From positions 62,001 through 126,000 of the forward strand of contig JACPIT010000013.1 in the NCBI GenBank assembly GCA_016187945.1: DNA of 64,000 nt, written 5' to 3'. Below the pieces are notes generated by a model. It saw only the letters and a list, made by a program, of their open reading frames with translations. It made no database searches and was not told the DNA's origin. Made by a program: the position numbers and the translations under genes. Below, in pieces: positions 46,676 through 55,505 of the stretch. Position 1 is the first letter of the stretch; each line of letters starts with the position of its first letter. The stretch comes from Opitutia bacterium (GTDB lineage Bacteria; Verrucomicrobiota; Verrucomicrobiia; Opitutales; Opitutaceae).

Positions 46676-47959
46676 ATGCTGCCGCTCGAACTTCGCGACC
46701 GCGCTGCCGCGCTCGATGCCGCCGATTCGCTGGCGCGGTTCCGCGCGGAGTTTCATCTTCCGCGCGGGCAAATCTACCTCGACGGCAACTCCCTCGGGCT
46801 GCTCTCGCGGCCGGCTGAAGCGGCCGTGCAACGCGTGCTCGGCGAGTGGCGGGCGCTCGGGATCGCAGGCTGGGGCGAGGCGGGCGCACCGTGGATTTCG
46901 CTCTGCGAAACGATCGCCGCGCAACTCGCGCCGCTCGTCGGCGCGGCGGCGGACGAAGTGTGCGTCACCGCCTCGACGACGGGCAATCTCCACCAACTGC
47001 TCGCGACGCTCTTCGAGCCGACGCACGCATCGCGACGCGCGATTCTCGGCGATGAGCTGAATTTCCCCTCCGACGCGCACGCGATCGCGAGTCACCTGCG
47101 CCTGCGCGGACTCGACCCGGCGACGCACTACCGCGAGGTGCGCAGCCGCGACGGACGCACACTCGACGAGGCCGACATCGTCGCCGCGTTCGCGCCGGAC
47201 GTGCAACTCGCCGTGCTGCCCGCGGTGCTGTTCATGAGCGGACAACTGCTCGACGTCGCACGCCTCACGCGCGAGGCGCACGCGCGCGGGATCGTCATCG
47301 GCTTCGACTGCTCGCACTCGATCGGCGCCGTGCCGCACGCGCTCACGGCCGATGGCGTGGATTTCGCGTTCTGGTGCTCCTACAAATATCTCAACGCCGG
47401 TCCCGGCGCCGTCGGCGGACTTTTTCTCCATCGCCGCCACCACCATCGCGCGCCCGGGCTCGCCGGCTGGTGGGGCGTGAAGCTCGACCGGCGCTTCGCG
47501 ATGTCGCACACGCACGAGCCGGCGCGCGGCGCGGCCGCGCTGCACGTCGGCACCCCGCCCGTGCTGAGCGTCGCGCCGCTGCAGGGCGCGCTCGAGCTCT
47601 TCGCGGCCGCCGGCGGCATCGCGTCGCTGCGCGAAAAATCCCTCGCGCTCACCGCATGGCTGATCGAACTCGCCGACGCGCACCTCGCGCCGCTCGGCTT
47701 CGAGGTCGTCACGCCGCGCGACCCCGCGCGTCGCGGCGGCCACGTCGCGCTCGCGCATCCGGACGCGTGGCGCCTTTGCCAGGCGCTGAAGGCTGCGGGC
47801 ATCGTGCCGGATTTCCGCCCACCCGACATCGTCCGTCTCGCACCGGCCGCGCTCTACAATTCCTACCGCGAGTGCCTTGAAGCCGTCGCGCGCCTCGCCA
47901 ACATCGTCGCGACTCGCGCGCACGAACAATTCCCCGCCGCCCGCGGCAGCGTCACATGA
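46676..47959 (+). CDS. kynU: Kynureninase
   Basis: 427 aa from the ATG at 46676; the in-frame ATG at 46613 overlaps the repeat region and is less likely. Family motifs: IYLDGNSLGLLSRPA near the start, ASTTGNLHQLLATL, the PLP site FDCSHSIGAVPH and the lysine motif FWCSYKYLNAGPG with PLP Lys237. The C-terminal part (RRGGHVALAHPD, VPDFRPPDIVRLAPAALYNSY) matches substrate and phosphate contacts. It cleaves kynurenine to anthranilate and alanine in tryptophan breakdown. Followed by kynB; divergent from the HTH gene. Confidence 0.95.
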   Translation: MLPLELRDRAAALDAADSLARFRAEFHLPRGQIYLDGNSLGLLSRPAEAAVQRVLGEWRALGIAGWGEAGAPWISLCETIAAQLAPLVGAAADEVCVTASTTGNLHQLLATLFEPTHASRRAILGDELNFPSDAHAIASHLRLRGLDPATHYREVRSRDGRTLDEADIVAAFAPDVQLAVLPAVLFMSGQLLDVARLTREAHARGIVIGFDCSHSIGAVPHALTADGVDFAFWCSYKYLNAGPGAVGGLFLHRRHHHRAPGLAGWWGVKLDRRFAMSHTHEPARGAAALHVGTPPVLSVAPLQGALELFAAAGGIASLREKSLALTAWLIELADAHLAPLGFEVVTPRDPARRGGHVALAHPDAWRLCQALKAAGIVPDFRPPDIVRLAPAALYNSYRECLEAVARLANIVATRAHEQFPAARGSVT

Positions 47960-47960
47960 A

Positions 47961-48136
47961 CCTAAAATCAGCAGTTGAAACCTCGGATTTCACGGATGGC
48001 ACGGATCGTTCAAGACTTCGGCAGCGGAGCCGCTCCACCCAGCAGGTGAACGAAAACGGAAAGGAAATTTTCCTGAGATAATTCCATCCGTGCAATCGGT
48101 GTAATCCGTGGTGAATTTTTCTGCGAAATTTTGGAT
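47961..48136. repeat. 175-bp repeat element between kynU and kynB
   Basis: Closely similar to 24775-24949, from CCTAAAA..GCAGTTGAAACC to the end TTTTGGAT (TTTAGGAT in the other copy). Ends CCTAAA and TTTAGG form terminal inverted repeats. The last bases supply the ATG of kynB. Confidence 0.88.
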
Positions 48137-48755
48137 GAAACTCCTCGACATCTCCCGTCCCATCCACACCGGCATGGTCGTCTGGCCCGGCGACACGCCG
48201 ACGGCGTTCTCCTTCGCCAACACGAAGGCCGGCGGCTACTCGGCCAACGTCGGCCGGCTCGTCACGAGCATGCATGCCGGCACGCATGTCGACGCGCCGT
48301 ATCACTTCGTCGACGCCGGCGCGAAGATCGACGAGGTGCCGCTCGACGCCTACGTCGGCCCGGCGCGCGTGATCGATGCCCGCGGTCGCGACGTGCTCAC
48401 GCCCGACCTCTTCGCGGCGTTCGACTGGGCCGCGACGCCGCGGGCGCTCATCCGCACGGATTGCTGGAAAAACCCTGCCGAGTTTCCGCCCGGCTGGCCG
48501 CGCTACGCGCCGGAGTTGCCGGCGTGGCTCGGCGCGCACGGTGTGCGGCTCGTCGGCATGGATTTCCCGTCGGTCGATCAGCCCGACAGCAAAGACCTGC
48601 CGACGCACCACGCGCTCGAAACCGCGCGCGTGCTCATCCTCGAAAATCTCGACCTGCGCGCCGCGGAGCCCGGCGTCTACGAGCTGATCGCGCTGCCGCT
48701 GAAAGTCCGCGGCGGCGATGGCTCACCCGTGCGCGCGGTGCTGCGATGCGATTGA
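48135..48755 (+). CDS. kynB: Kynurenine formamidase (metal-dependent cyclase family)
   Basis: 206 aa from the ATG at 48135. The zinc-site motif HAGTHVDAPYHF (residues 47-58) with His47, His51, Asp53 and His57 defines the KynB/cyclase family. Other conserved parts: MVVWPGDTP, ALIRTDCWKN, GMDFPSVDQPDSKDLPTHHAL and the final YELIALPLKV. It hydrolyses N-formylkynurenine to kynurenine, the step before kynU. It is separated from kynU by a repeat whose end contributes the start codon. No tryptophan dioxygenase gene is present in the window. Confidence 0.93.
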   Translation: MKLLDISRPIHTGMVVWPGDTPTAFSFANTKAGGYSANVGRLVTSMHAGTHVDAPYHFVDAGAKIDEVPLDAYVGPARVIDARGRDVLTPDLFAAFDWAATPRALIRTDCWKNPAEFPPGWPRYAPELPAWLGAHGVRLVGMDFPSVDQPDSKDLPTHHALETARVLILENLDLRAAEPGVYELIALPLKVRGGDGSPVRAVLRCD

Positions 48756-48801
48756 TGCGTGGTGCGACGCGGTGACGGAGGCGGTCGTCGGTCGACGATC
48801 C

Positions 48802-48825
48802 CAGCCTCCTTACGTCGGCTGCTAC
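48802..48825 (-). repeat. Single GTAG palindromic repeat, CAGCCGACGTAAGGAGGCTG family
   Basis: One unit of the family paired at 39142-39211 and 56214-56280, between the convergent kynB and RNA methyltransferase genes. Confidence 0.8.
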
Positions 48826-48845
48826 GGAGCGGAGTCGACCGCGTT

Positions 48846-49607
48846 TCAGCGCGTGCCGAAAAATTCCCAGCAGAGCACCGCGGCCGCGGCGGAGACGTTG
48901 AGCGATTCGACGGTGTCGGTGCCGGGGATCTTCACGAGGCGGTCGCACGCCGCGGCGACGGCGGGCGCGATGCCTTTTTCCTCGTTGCCGAGCACGATCG
49001 CCGGCGGACGCGGCAGGCCGCGGTCGCGCACTTCGCGCGGCGAGAGCTGTGTGCCGCGCAGGCTCGTGCCGATGAGATAGTGACTGCGTTTCAGCGCCGC
49101 GCAAAATTCCGGCAGCGACGGCACACGGTAGAAATCCACAAATTCCATGCCGCCCTCCGCGACGCGATACGCTGCCTCGCTCGGCAGCGCCTGACCGGGC
49201 GCGTCGGGGATCGCGATCGCGCGCACGCCGAAATACGCCGCGCTGCGCACGATCGCGCCGAGGTTGTTGGCGTTGCTCACGCGGTCGAGGAGGAGCAGCG
49301 GCGCCTGCTCGCGCGCCCACGCGGCGAGCACATCAGGCGTCACGCGCCGCAGCGGACGCGCCGCGATCACCGCGACGATGCCGCCGTGGTGCACGGTGCC
49401 GGCGACCTTCTCGAGTTCCTCGGGCGGCACTTGCCGGTAGATGCGCTTGTTTTTCGCGAGGTAGGAACACATCTCGCCCGCGCGCTTGCCCGTCGGCGCA
49501 TCGAAAAACAGCCTCAGCACCTCGCCGGGATGTTGCGCGAAAAGCGCGGACACGGCCTGCCAGCCGCAGACGTTGAGTTCGGAGGGTTTGACGGGAGCGG
49601 GTTTCAT
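48846..49607 (-). CDS. TrmH/SpoU-family RNA 2'-O-methyltransferase
   Basis: 253 aa from the ATG at 49607. The N-terminal substrate-binding domain (ELNVCGWQAVSALFAQHP) is followed by a SPOUT knot domain with motif 1 RVSNANNLGAIVRSAAYFG, motif 2 AIVLGNEEKGI and motif 3 TDTVESLNVSAAAAVLCWEF. Such enzymes methylate a ribose in rRNA or tRNA using SAM; the closest types are RlmB and TrmH-like proteins, but the exact target cannot be told. Overlaps the upstream RlmM-like gene by 4 bp, forming a two-gene RNA-modification operon. Confidence 0.9.
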   Translation of the reverse strand: MKPAPVKPSELNVCGWQAVSALFAQHPGEVLRLFFDAPTGKRAGEMCSYLAKNKRIYRQVPPEELEKVAGTVHHGGIVAVIAARPLRRVTPDVLAAWAREQAPLLLLDRVSNANNLGAIVRSAAYFGVRAIAIPDAPGQALPSEAAYRVAEGGMEFVDFYRVPSLPEFCAALKRSHYLIGTSLRGTQLSPREVRDRGLPRPPAIVLGNEEKGIAPAVAAACDRLVKIPGTDTVESLNVSAAAAVLCWEFFGTR

Positions 49608-50623
49608 GAGCGGACGTCGCCGACGAGCGTGAATTCCTCGCGGTCGTGATACAAGTGGCGGATGCGGAGGTTCGCCGTGTGCGTCGCGAACACGCCGCCC
49701 GGCGCGCGCACGGTGCGCAGCAGCGCGAGCGGGTCGGTGCGGCCGAACTTGAAAATGATCACGAAGCGCCGGCACCAGCCGCGCTGCAGCCAGGGCGCGA
49801 TCAGGTTCTCGAGCACGTGGTGCGGCTCCTCGACGAGGTCGCAGAACATCCAATCGAACACCTCGCCCGCGGGCGGCGCGTATTTGAATGCGTCCTCGCG
49901 CCGGTGCTCGATCAGCGGGTTGTCCAGCGCGCCGCCCTTGAGCGGGCCGTTGTCGATCGCCACGACGCGCGCGCCGCGCTTCGCCGCGCTGTAACTCCAG
50001 CCGCCCGGCGCCGCGCCGAGATCGCACACCGTCTCGCCCGCCGCCGGCTCGCGGCCGAGCACGGCGTAGGCTTCCTCGACCTTCAGATACGAGCGCGACG
50101 GCGCGAGCGGGTCGTCGGCCATGCGTTGCTGGCCGCCGCGCCACGCCGCGCGGCCAGCGAACATGCGGCCGAAATCCGCGAAAAACACGAAGAGCCCGCG
50201 CACCTGCCCCGCGCCGCGCGGCATCTCCGGCGCGGCGAGCTTCGCCACGCGGTTGAGTTTTTTCTTCAGCAGTTCGTGAAATGCCTTCTCCACGCCTGCG
50301 GTGCGCCGGCCAAGTCCGGGAATCTCCGCCGCCTCGCGGAACACGCACGGCCACGGCGCGTCGATCCGCTCGCCGCGCAGGCTCTCGAGAAAATAATCCG
50401 CGAGCTGCTGCGCGAGCGCGTTCACCGAATCGCCGCGGATCTCGCGCGGCGCGAGCAGCGTCAGGTGCGGAAAACACAGCTCGTCGATCGAGCGCGGCAC
50501 CGCGTCGCCCGGCAGCGCCTCGGCGCCGGCCCAGCCCGGACCGGTTTCTTCCACGGTCAAGCCGTCCGCTTGCAACTCGCGGGCGAGCAGCGCTTCGAAG
50601 CCGTGTTGTCCGAGGAAGAGCAT
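49604..50623 (-). CDS. RlmM-like 23S rRNA ribose methyltransferase
   Basis: 339 aa. The N-terminal THUMP-like part (GFEALLARELQADGLTVEE) is followed by an FtsJ-type Rossmann domain with SAM motif VCDLGAAPGGWSYSAAKRG, AIDNGPLKG, the acidic DWMFCDLVEEP and the catalytic lysine in VIIFKFGRTD. This order and the RMFAGRAAWRGGQQRMADD segment match RlmM, which 2'-O-methylates C2498 of 23S rRNA in E. coli. Length is close to the family's 350-370. Stop codon overlaps the next methyltransferase start (ATGA). Confidence 0.85.
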   Translation of the reverse strand: MLFLGQHGFEALLARELQADGLTVEETGPGWAGAEALPGDAVPRSIDELCFPHLTLLAPREIRGDSVNALAQQLADYFLESLRGERIDAPWPCVFREAAEIPGLGRRTAGVEKAFHELLKKKLNRVAKLAAPEMPRGAGQVRGLFVFFADFGRMFAGRAAWRGGQQRMADDPLAPSRSYLKVEEAYAVLGREPAAGETVCDLGAAPGGWSYSAAKRGARVVAIDNGPLKGGALDNPLIEHRREDAFKYAPPAGEVFDWMFCDLVEEPHHVLENLIAPWLQRGWCRRFVIIFKFGRTDPLALLRTVRAPGGVFATHTANLRIRHLYHDREEFTLVGDVRS

Positions 50624-50696
50624 CCCGCCGAGTTTCCGTCATAGCGGAGGCGAGGCGACGAAAATCTCCGTGCAATCCCTCCGTCCGCCCGCTCAC

Positions 50697-51773
50697 ATGA
50701 GCCTCCCCATGCGCCAGCAAACCTCCGATCTCCGCATCCGCACGGCGCGACCGCTGTTGTCGCCCGCGATCCTCGAGGAGGATTTGCCCTTGAGCGAAGC
50801 CGGCGCCGCACTCGTGCATCGCGCGCGGCGCGAGATCGGCGACATCCTCGCCGGACGCGACGACCGTCTGGTGGTCGTGGTCGGTCCGTGCTCGATCCAC
50901 GACCCGGCCGCAGCACTCGACTACGCGAAGAGACTCAAGCCGCTCGCCGATCGTTATGCCGGCGACCTGCTGGTCGTGATGCGCGTGTATTTTGAAAAAC
51001 CCCGCACGGTCGTCGGCTGGAAAGGCCTGATCAACGACCCGGACCTCGACGGCAGTTTCATGGTCAACAAGGGCCTCCGCCTCGCGCGCAAGCTCCTGCT
51101 CGACGTGAACGCCGCCGGTCTGCCCATCGGCACCGAGTTCCTCGACACCACGCTCGGCCAATACTATGCGGACCTCGTCTCGTGGGCGGCGATCGGCGCG
51201 CGCACGACCGAGAGCCAAATCCACCGCGAGCTCGCCTCCGGCCTCTCGATGCCCGTCGGGTTCAAGAACCGAACCGACGGCGACCTGCAAGTCGCGGTTG
51301 ACGCGATCGTCTCGGCGAGCCACCCGCACTGCTTTCCGTCCCTCACGCGCGAAGGCGCGCCGGCCGTGCTCGCCACCGCGGGCAATCCCGAGGGTCATCT
51401 CGTGCTCCGCGGCGGCAGCCGCACCGGTCCGAATTTCTCCGCCGAGCACATCGCGCCCGCCGTCGCGCTGCTGAAGAAAACCAGCGCGCTGCCGGTGGTG
51501 CTCGTCGATCTCAGCCACGGCAACAGCGGCAAGCAGCACGACCGTCAGGTCGCCGTCGCCGCGGACGTCGCCGGCCAGGTCGCGGGCGGCAGTCGCGCGA
51601 TCATCGGCGTGATGATCGAGAGCAACCTCGTCGCCGGCGCGCAGAAGCACGAAGCCGGCAAGCCGCTCGTCTATGGCCAGAGCATCACCGACGCGTGCCT
51701 CGGCTTCGACGAGACGCTGCCGTTGCTCGAGCAATTCGCCGCGGCCGTGCGCCAGCGGCGCGAGCGCGCTTGA
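50697..51773 (+). CDS. aroG: 3-deoxy-7-phosphoheptulonate synthase, type I-alpha
   Basis: 358 aa from the ATG at 50697; the ATG at 50709 is an alternative. This is the E. coli AroF/G/H subtype: VVVGPCSIHDP (metal Cys), FEKPRTVVGWKGLINDP (PEP loop), LPIGTEFLDTT, MPVGFKNRTDGDLQVAVDA, GGSRTGPNF and VDLSHGNSGK are all intact. It catalyses the same reaction as the I-beta enzyme at 41216 but belongs to a different subtype with its own feedback regulation in the N-terminal extension. It is divergent from the RNA methyltransferases and has no leader peptide upstream. Confidence 0.95.
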   Translation: MSLPMRQQTSDLRIRTARPLLSPAILEEDLPLSEAGAALVHRARREIGDILAGRDDRLVVVVGPCSIHDPAAALDYAKRLKPLADRYAGDLLVVMRVYFEKPRTVVGWKGLINDPDLDGSFMVNKGLRLARKLLLDVNAAGLPIGTEFLDTTLGQYYADLVSWAAIGARTTESQIHRELASGLSMPVGFKNRTDGDLQVAVDAIVSASHPHCFPSLTREGAPAVLATAGNPEGHLVLRGGSRTGPNFSAEHIAPAVALLKKTSALPVVLVDLSHGNSGKQHDRQVAVAADVAGQVAGGSRAIIGVMIESNLVAGAQKHEAGKPLVYGQSITDACLGFDETLPLLEQFAAAVRQRRERA

Positions 51774-51820
51774 CGCCTTTCCCGTCGCACCGGCGGCGAC
51801 GCGGCGTGCGGCGGCGATTG

Positions 51821-51923
51821 CAGGAGCGGCTCTCTTGTCGTCCGAAGCCTTGGTGTAGGATGAACGCCGCGATTGCGGCGGTGCCCATGCCGCGCTCGGA
51901 TCGCGGCGTAAAGCCGCTCCTAC
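51821..51923. repeat. GTAG palindromic repeat pair, GGAGCGGCTTTACGCCGC family, degenerate
   Basis: The right unit GTAGGAGCGGCTTTACGCCG (minus strand) is intact. The left unit is decayed, with CAGGAGCGGCTCT and later CGCCGCGATTG separated by about 40 extra bases, as if another sequence had entered it. Confidence 0.65.
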
Positions 51924-51948
51924 AGTGCACGCGAGCGGGGCGCTCGGA

Positions 51949-52007
51949 GTAGCGCGGCGCTTTAGCCCGCGTGGACGGATTTTCGGCGCGGGCTGAAGCA
52001 CCGGCTA
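51949..52007. repeat. GTAG palindromic repeat pair, GCGGTGCTTCAGCCCGC family, degenerate
   Basis: The left unit is GTAGCGCGGCGCTTTAGCCC; the right unit ends GCTATT instead of GCTAC. Together with the preceding pair it fills most of the 311-bp gap 51774-52084. Confidence 0.7.
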
Positions 52008-52084
52008 TTGGTCGCCTATCGGTCGCGCGTGTCGGTCGGCAGCGAGGCGCCGTATCGGCCGATTGAAGTTCGCGCAAAACCCCG

Positions 52085-52852
52085 ATGCGAATTCCGGTTG
52101 CGCGTCCCGCGGTCGCGCGCAGATTGCGCCGCGTGAGCGCCATCCCCGAGCCGCACGACGAACTGCCGCACCACCGCGCGGAGCGTTTCGCGCGCATCCG
52201 GCGCGTGAAGCAGATGCTCAAGTTCATGCCGCGCCGCGCGGTCATGCACAAATATCCGCTCATCGGCCGCTTCGCCGCGCTGGCCCGCAAACGCGCCTAT
52301 CTCTGGTCGCTGAAGCCGCAGCACATGCGCCCCGCGCTCTACGCCGGCTCGATTCTTTCGCTCCTGCCGGTCATGGGCGTGCAACTGCCGCTCGCGCTGC
52401 TGCTCTCGCTCCTGCTGCGCGCGAATTTCATGGTGCTGGGCGGACTGCAATTCATCACGAACCCGTTCACGGCCGCCCCGATCTACTACGCGACGCATCA
52501 ACTCGGCGCCTACGTGATCCGCCATGCCGGCGTCGGCGAATCGCTGCCCTCGGCCGATCCGAACGAGGTCGTCCTCCCCCTCAACGAACCCGTCGATCCC
52601 GCGCTCGTCGAGGCGTCGCCCGCCCCCGCGAAGTCAGCCGCACCGCGCCCGGCCATCACGCCGTCGCGCGCGCGCCGCATCGGCACCGCCATCAACGCGC
52701 TGATCCTCGGCGGCGTCATCAGCGGCGCCGCGCTCGGGCTCGTGCTGGATATTTTCTATCGCAACTACTGGCAGCGCCACGTGCACGCCCCACCGCGACG
52801 CCCGCGCCACCAACGCGGCCCGGAGCCACCCGACGGCACCAAAAATATCTGA
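52085..52852 (+). CDS. DUF2062 family membrane protein
   Basis: 255 aa; a GTG at 52133 is an alternative start since the first 16 residues are only basic. A charged N-terminal region (ERFARIRRVKQMLKFMPRRA) is followed by the family core: LWSLKPQHMRPALYAGSILSLLPVMGVQLPLALLLSLLLRANFMVLGGLQFITNPFTAAPIYY, in which GVQLPLALLLSLLLR and ITNPFTAAPIYY are characteristic. A last membrane helix is ALILGGVISGAALGLVL. DUF2062 proteins are inner-membrane proteins of unknown function. The gene may be cotranscribed with namZ 110 bp downstream. Confidence 0.85.
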   Translation: MRIPVARPAVARRLRRVSAIPEPHDELPHHRAERFARIRRVKQMLKFMPRRAVMHKYPLIGRFAALARKRAYLWSLKPQHMRPALYAGSILSLLPVMGVQLPLALLLSLLLRANFMVLGGLQFITNPFTAAPIYYATHQLGAYVIRHAGVGESLPSADPNEVVLPLNEPVDPALVEASPAPAKSAAPRPAITPSRARRIGTAINALILGGVISGAALGLVLDIFYRNYWQRHVHAPPRRPRHQRGPEPPDGTKNI

Positions 52853-52962
52853 CCCCGGATGCGGCGGCCGAGTTCGATCATGCGAGCACGGGCCGCCGCA
52901 CCGCGCGGCTCGTTGCGTTTCTCCTCGCCAGCGCCGCGCGCGCTTCGCACAAAAACGGACAC

Positions 52963-54321
52963 ATGCCTCGCCGGTCACCTGCGCTGCTTCTCTTTGGAGC
53001 CTTCCTGCTCGCCGCCGCCCTCGCGCTCGCACCGGGTTGCGCGAGCAAGTCCGACAAGAAGCCCGCCAAACCCGCCGCCGCCGCATCGACGCCGCGCCCG
53101 CCGCTCCAGGAAAATCTGCCACCCGTCATGCTCGGCATCGACGTGCTCGAAGCCTCCGGGTTCAAGGAAATCGCCGGCAAGAAAATCGGCCTGCTCACGC
53201 ACGCCGCGGGCGTGAACCGTCGCGGCGAGCCGTCCTGGAGCGTGCTGCGCCGCGCGCCCCAATCGAAGCTCGTCGCGCTCTTCGCCCCCGAACACGGCCT
53301 CGACGGCACGATCAGCGCGTCGGTCAACTTCGCCGATTCGATCCATCAGCCGACCGGCCTGCCGGTCTATTCCGTCCACGGCAAGACGCGCAAGCCGACC
53401 AAGGCGATGCTCAAGGGGCTCGATGCGGTCGTGATCGATTTGCAGGACATCGGCTCGCGTTCCTACACGTTTGCCAGCGCGATGCTCGCGATGATGGCGG
53501 CGTGTTTTGAAAACGATGTCGAAGTCATCGTGCTCGACCGACCGAATCCACTCGGCGGCCTGAAGGCCGACGGCCCGCCGCTCGATGCGGAGCTCAAGAG
53601 CTACGTCGGTGCGTTTCGCACGCCCTACGTGCACGGCCTGACGCTCGGCGAACTCGCGCGCCTCGCCAAGGAACTGCCGCGCATGATGTATATCCCGAAC
53701 GTCATCGACACACCCGACAAAGCCCGCGAGCGCGGCCGGCTCACGGTCGTGCCGATGCGCGGCTGGACGCGCGCGATGCGCTGGCCGGACACGGGGCTGC
53801 ACTGGATTCCGACGTCGCCCATGGTGCCAAGCTATGAAGCCGCCGTCGGCTACGCGATGATCGGCCTCGGCACGCAGGACAGCGGCTGGACCTCCGGCAT
53901 CGGCAGGGACTACCCGTTCCGCGGCATCCATTTTCCCAAGAAGACGCCCGACGAGATCATCCGCACGATGGAGGCTTACAAGATTCCCGGCGTGCGCTTC
54001 CTGAAAATGAACGGCCTCTCACGCGAAAACAAAGTCGTGCCCGGCGTCTACGTCGAGGTCGTCGACTGGGAAAAATGGCGGCCGACCGAAGTGTCGTTCT
54101 ACATGCAGAAGCAGGGCGCGCTCTGGCAGAAGCTGAATCCCTACGCCGCGCTCACGACGAGCGAGGCGCGGACGTTCAACATCCACGTCGGCTGCGCGGC
54201 CTGGTTCGAAGCGCTGCGCAAGCAAGGCGGGCGCGTCGACGTGAGCCTGTTCCTCAAAAACTGGCAGGAGCGCGCCGCGGTTTTCCAGCAGCAGGCGAAG
54301 AAATACTGGCTGTATCCGTAG
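52963..54321 (+). CDS. namZ: Exo-beta-N-acetylmuramidase NamZ-type (DUF1343, GH171)
   Basis: 452 aa from the ATG at 52963. An N-terminal signal ends in LAPGCASKS, an imperfect lipobox, so it is probably a lipoprotein at Cys26. The catalytic family is recognised by GLLTHAAGVNRRGEPSW, LFAPEHGLDGT, LDAVVIDLQDIGSRSYTF, VIVLDRPNPLGG and the GLGTQDSGWTSGIG / YPFRGIHF region. DUF1343 proteins release terminal N-acetylmuramic acid from peptidoglycan fragments, a cell-wall recycling step. The full-length domain (about 60-450) is present. Confidence 0.88.
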   Translation: MPRRSPALLLFGAFLLAAALALAPGCASKSDKKPAKPAAAASTPRPPLQENLPPVMLGIDVLEASGFKEIAGKKIGLLTHAAGVNRRGEPSWSVLRRAPQSKLVALFAPEHGLDGTISASVNFADSIHQPTGLPVYSVHGKTRKPTKAMLKGLDAVVIDLQDIGSRSYTFASAMLAMMAACFENDVEVIVLDRPNPLGGLKADGPPLDAELKSYVGAFRTPYVHGLTLGELARLAKELPRMMYIPNVIDTPDKARERGRLTVVPMRGWTRAMRWPDTGLHWIPTSPMVPSYEAAVGYAMIGLGTQDSGWTSGIGRDYPFRGIHFPKKTPDEIIRTMEAYKIPGVRFLKMNGLSRENKVVPGVYVEVVDWEKWRPTEVSFYMQKQGALWQKLNPYAALTTSEARTFNIHVGCAAWFEALRKQGGRVDVSLFLKNWQERAAVFQQQAKKYWLYP

Positions 54322-54446
54322 AGCGCGCATCCGCAGCGCGCGACGGCGCTGCGAGCGCGCGAACCGGTCTCGCCGCCATGAGCCTCCGCGCGGCATCTGC
54401 GGCATTGCGCAGCGGTCGCGCGATCGCATGCTCCGCCACGGCCCCC

Positions 54447-55394
54447 ATGAACCTCGCCCTCCCCGCCCCTGTTCGTGCGCTGCTGGTGGCGTGCGCCCTG
54501 CCCGCCGCCGCGTGCGCGCAAATCACGTTCGCGTTCGACTATTCCCAGGAAGACGCCGGTGCCGGCTTCAACGACGCCACGCTCGGCGCCACCCGCAAAG
54601 CCGCGCTCCAATCCGCCGCCGACACGCTCAGCGGCTATTTCTCCGGCTACGCCGCGCGCACGGTCACGATTCGGGTCAACGCCTCGCTGAACCAGAACGC
54701 CGGCTTCCTCGCGAGCGCTGGCAGCCTGTATTTCACGACATCGAACACCTTCCAACCCGGCCTCGTCGCGACGCTCATCCAGACGGGCGTGGACAACAAC
54801 CCGAGCTACCAAGGCGCGCTCACGTGGAATTTCGGCTACACGTGGGACTACGACGACAGCGTCGCCGGCGGCACCTTCGACTTCAAAGCCGTCGCGATGC
54901 ACGAGCTGACGCACACGCTCGGTTTCGCGTCGATGATCAGCTCCAGCGGCACCAGCGACCTCGGCACCAATGTCTGGAGCACGTTCGACCAGTTCCTCAC
55001 CGACGCCTCGGGCAACGCACTCATCAACTCCACGACGAAAGCCTACGCCGGCGGCTCGATCCTCTCCGACGGCTTCGGCAGCGACGTCTACTTTTCCGGC
55101 TCGAACGCCATGGCCGCCAACGGCGGTTCGCGCGTGCACATCTACTCGCCCGCCAGCTACGCCGCGGGCAGCAGCCTCAGCCACCTCGACACCGATTTCT
55201 TCACCTCCGCGGCCTATCTGATGGAGCACGCCGTCGCCGCCGGCGCCGCGACGCGCACGCTCAGCGCCATCGAACTCGGCATCCTCACCGACCTCGGCTA
55301 CAGCGTCAGCGCCGTGCCCGAGCCGGGCACGTATGCGCTCGCCGCCGGCGCGCTCGCGCTGCTGCTCGCCGCCGCGCGGCGGCGGGCCGCGTGA
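54447..55394 (+). CDS. PEP-CTERM secreted metalloprotease-like protein
   Basis: 315 aa from the ATG at 54447. A signal peptide (LLVACALPAAACA) is followed by ITFAFDYSQEDAGAGFND, then a beta-rich region and the zinc-binding motif MHELTHTLGFASMI. The HExxHxxGF form lacks the third His of classic metzincins. The C-terminus VPEPGTYALAAGALALLLAA plus RRR is a canonical PEP-CTERM sorting signal, cut by an exosortase encoded elsewhere. It is thus a surface or exopolysaccharide-associated protein with probable protease activity. Related PEP-CTERM metalloproteases occur in many Verrucomicrobia and Proteobacteria. Confidence 0.82.
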   Translation: MNLALPAPVRALLVACALPAAACAQITFAFDYSQEDAGAGFNDATLGATRKAALQSAADTLSGYFSGYAARTVTIRVNASLNQNAGFLASAGSLYFTTSNTFQPGLVATLIQTGVDNNPSYQGALTWNFGYTWDYDDSVAGGTFDFKAVAMHELTHTLGFASMISSSGTSDLGTNVWSTFDQFLTDASGNALINSTTKAYAGGSILSDGFGSDVYFSGSNAMAANGGSRVHIYSPASYAAGSSLSHLDTDFFTSAAYLMEHAVAAGAATRTLSAIELGILTDLGYSVSAVPEPGTYALAAGALALLLAAARRRAA

Positions 55395-55399
55395 CGGAA

Positions 55400-55504
55400 A
55401 GCAGGACCGGCTTCAGCCGGTCCATCGGATCCGCGAGGCACGCTCACCGATCGCACGCGGCAACCGCCGCGCCCGTCCTGCAGGGCCGGCTGAAGCCGGC
55501 CCAG
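55400..55504. repeat. Palindromic repeat pair, CCGGCTTCAGCCGG family
   Basis: The left unit GCAGGACCGGCTTCAGCCGG and the inverted right unit GGGCCGGCTTCAGCCGGCCC have paired stem differences. They lie between the convergent PEP-CTERM gene and msrB and may act as a bidirectional terminator. Confidence 0.75.
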
Positions 55505-55505
55505 C

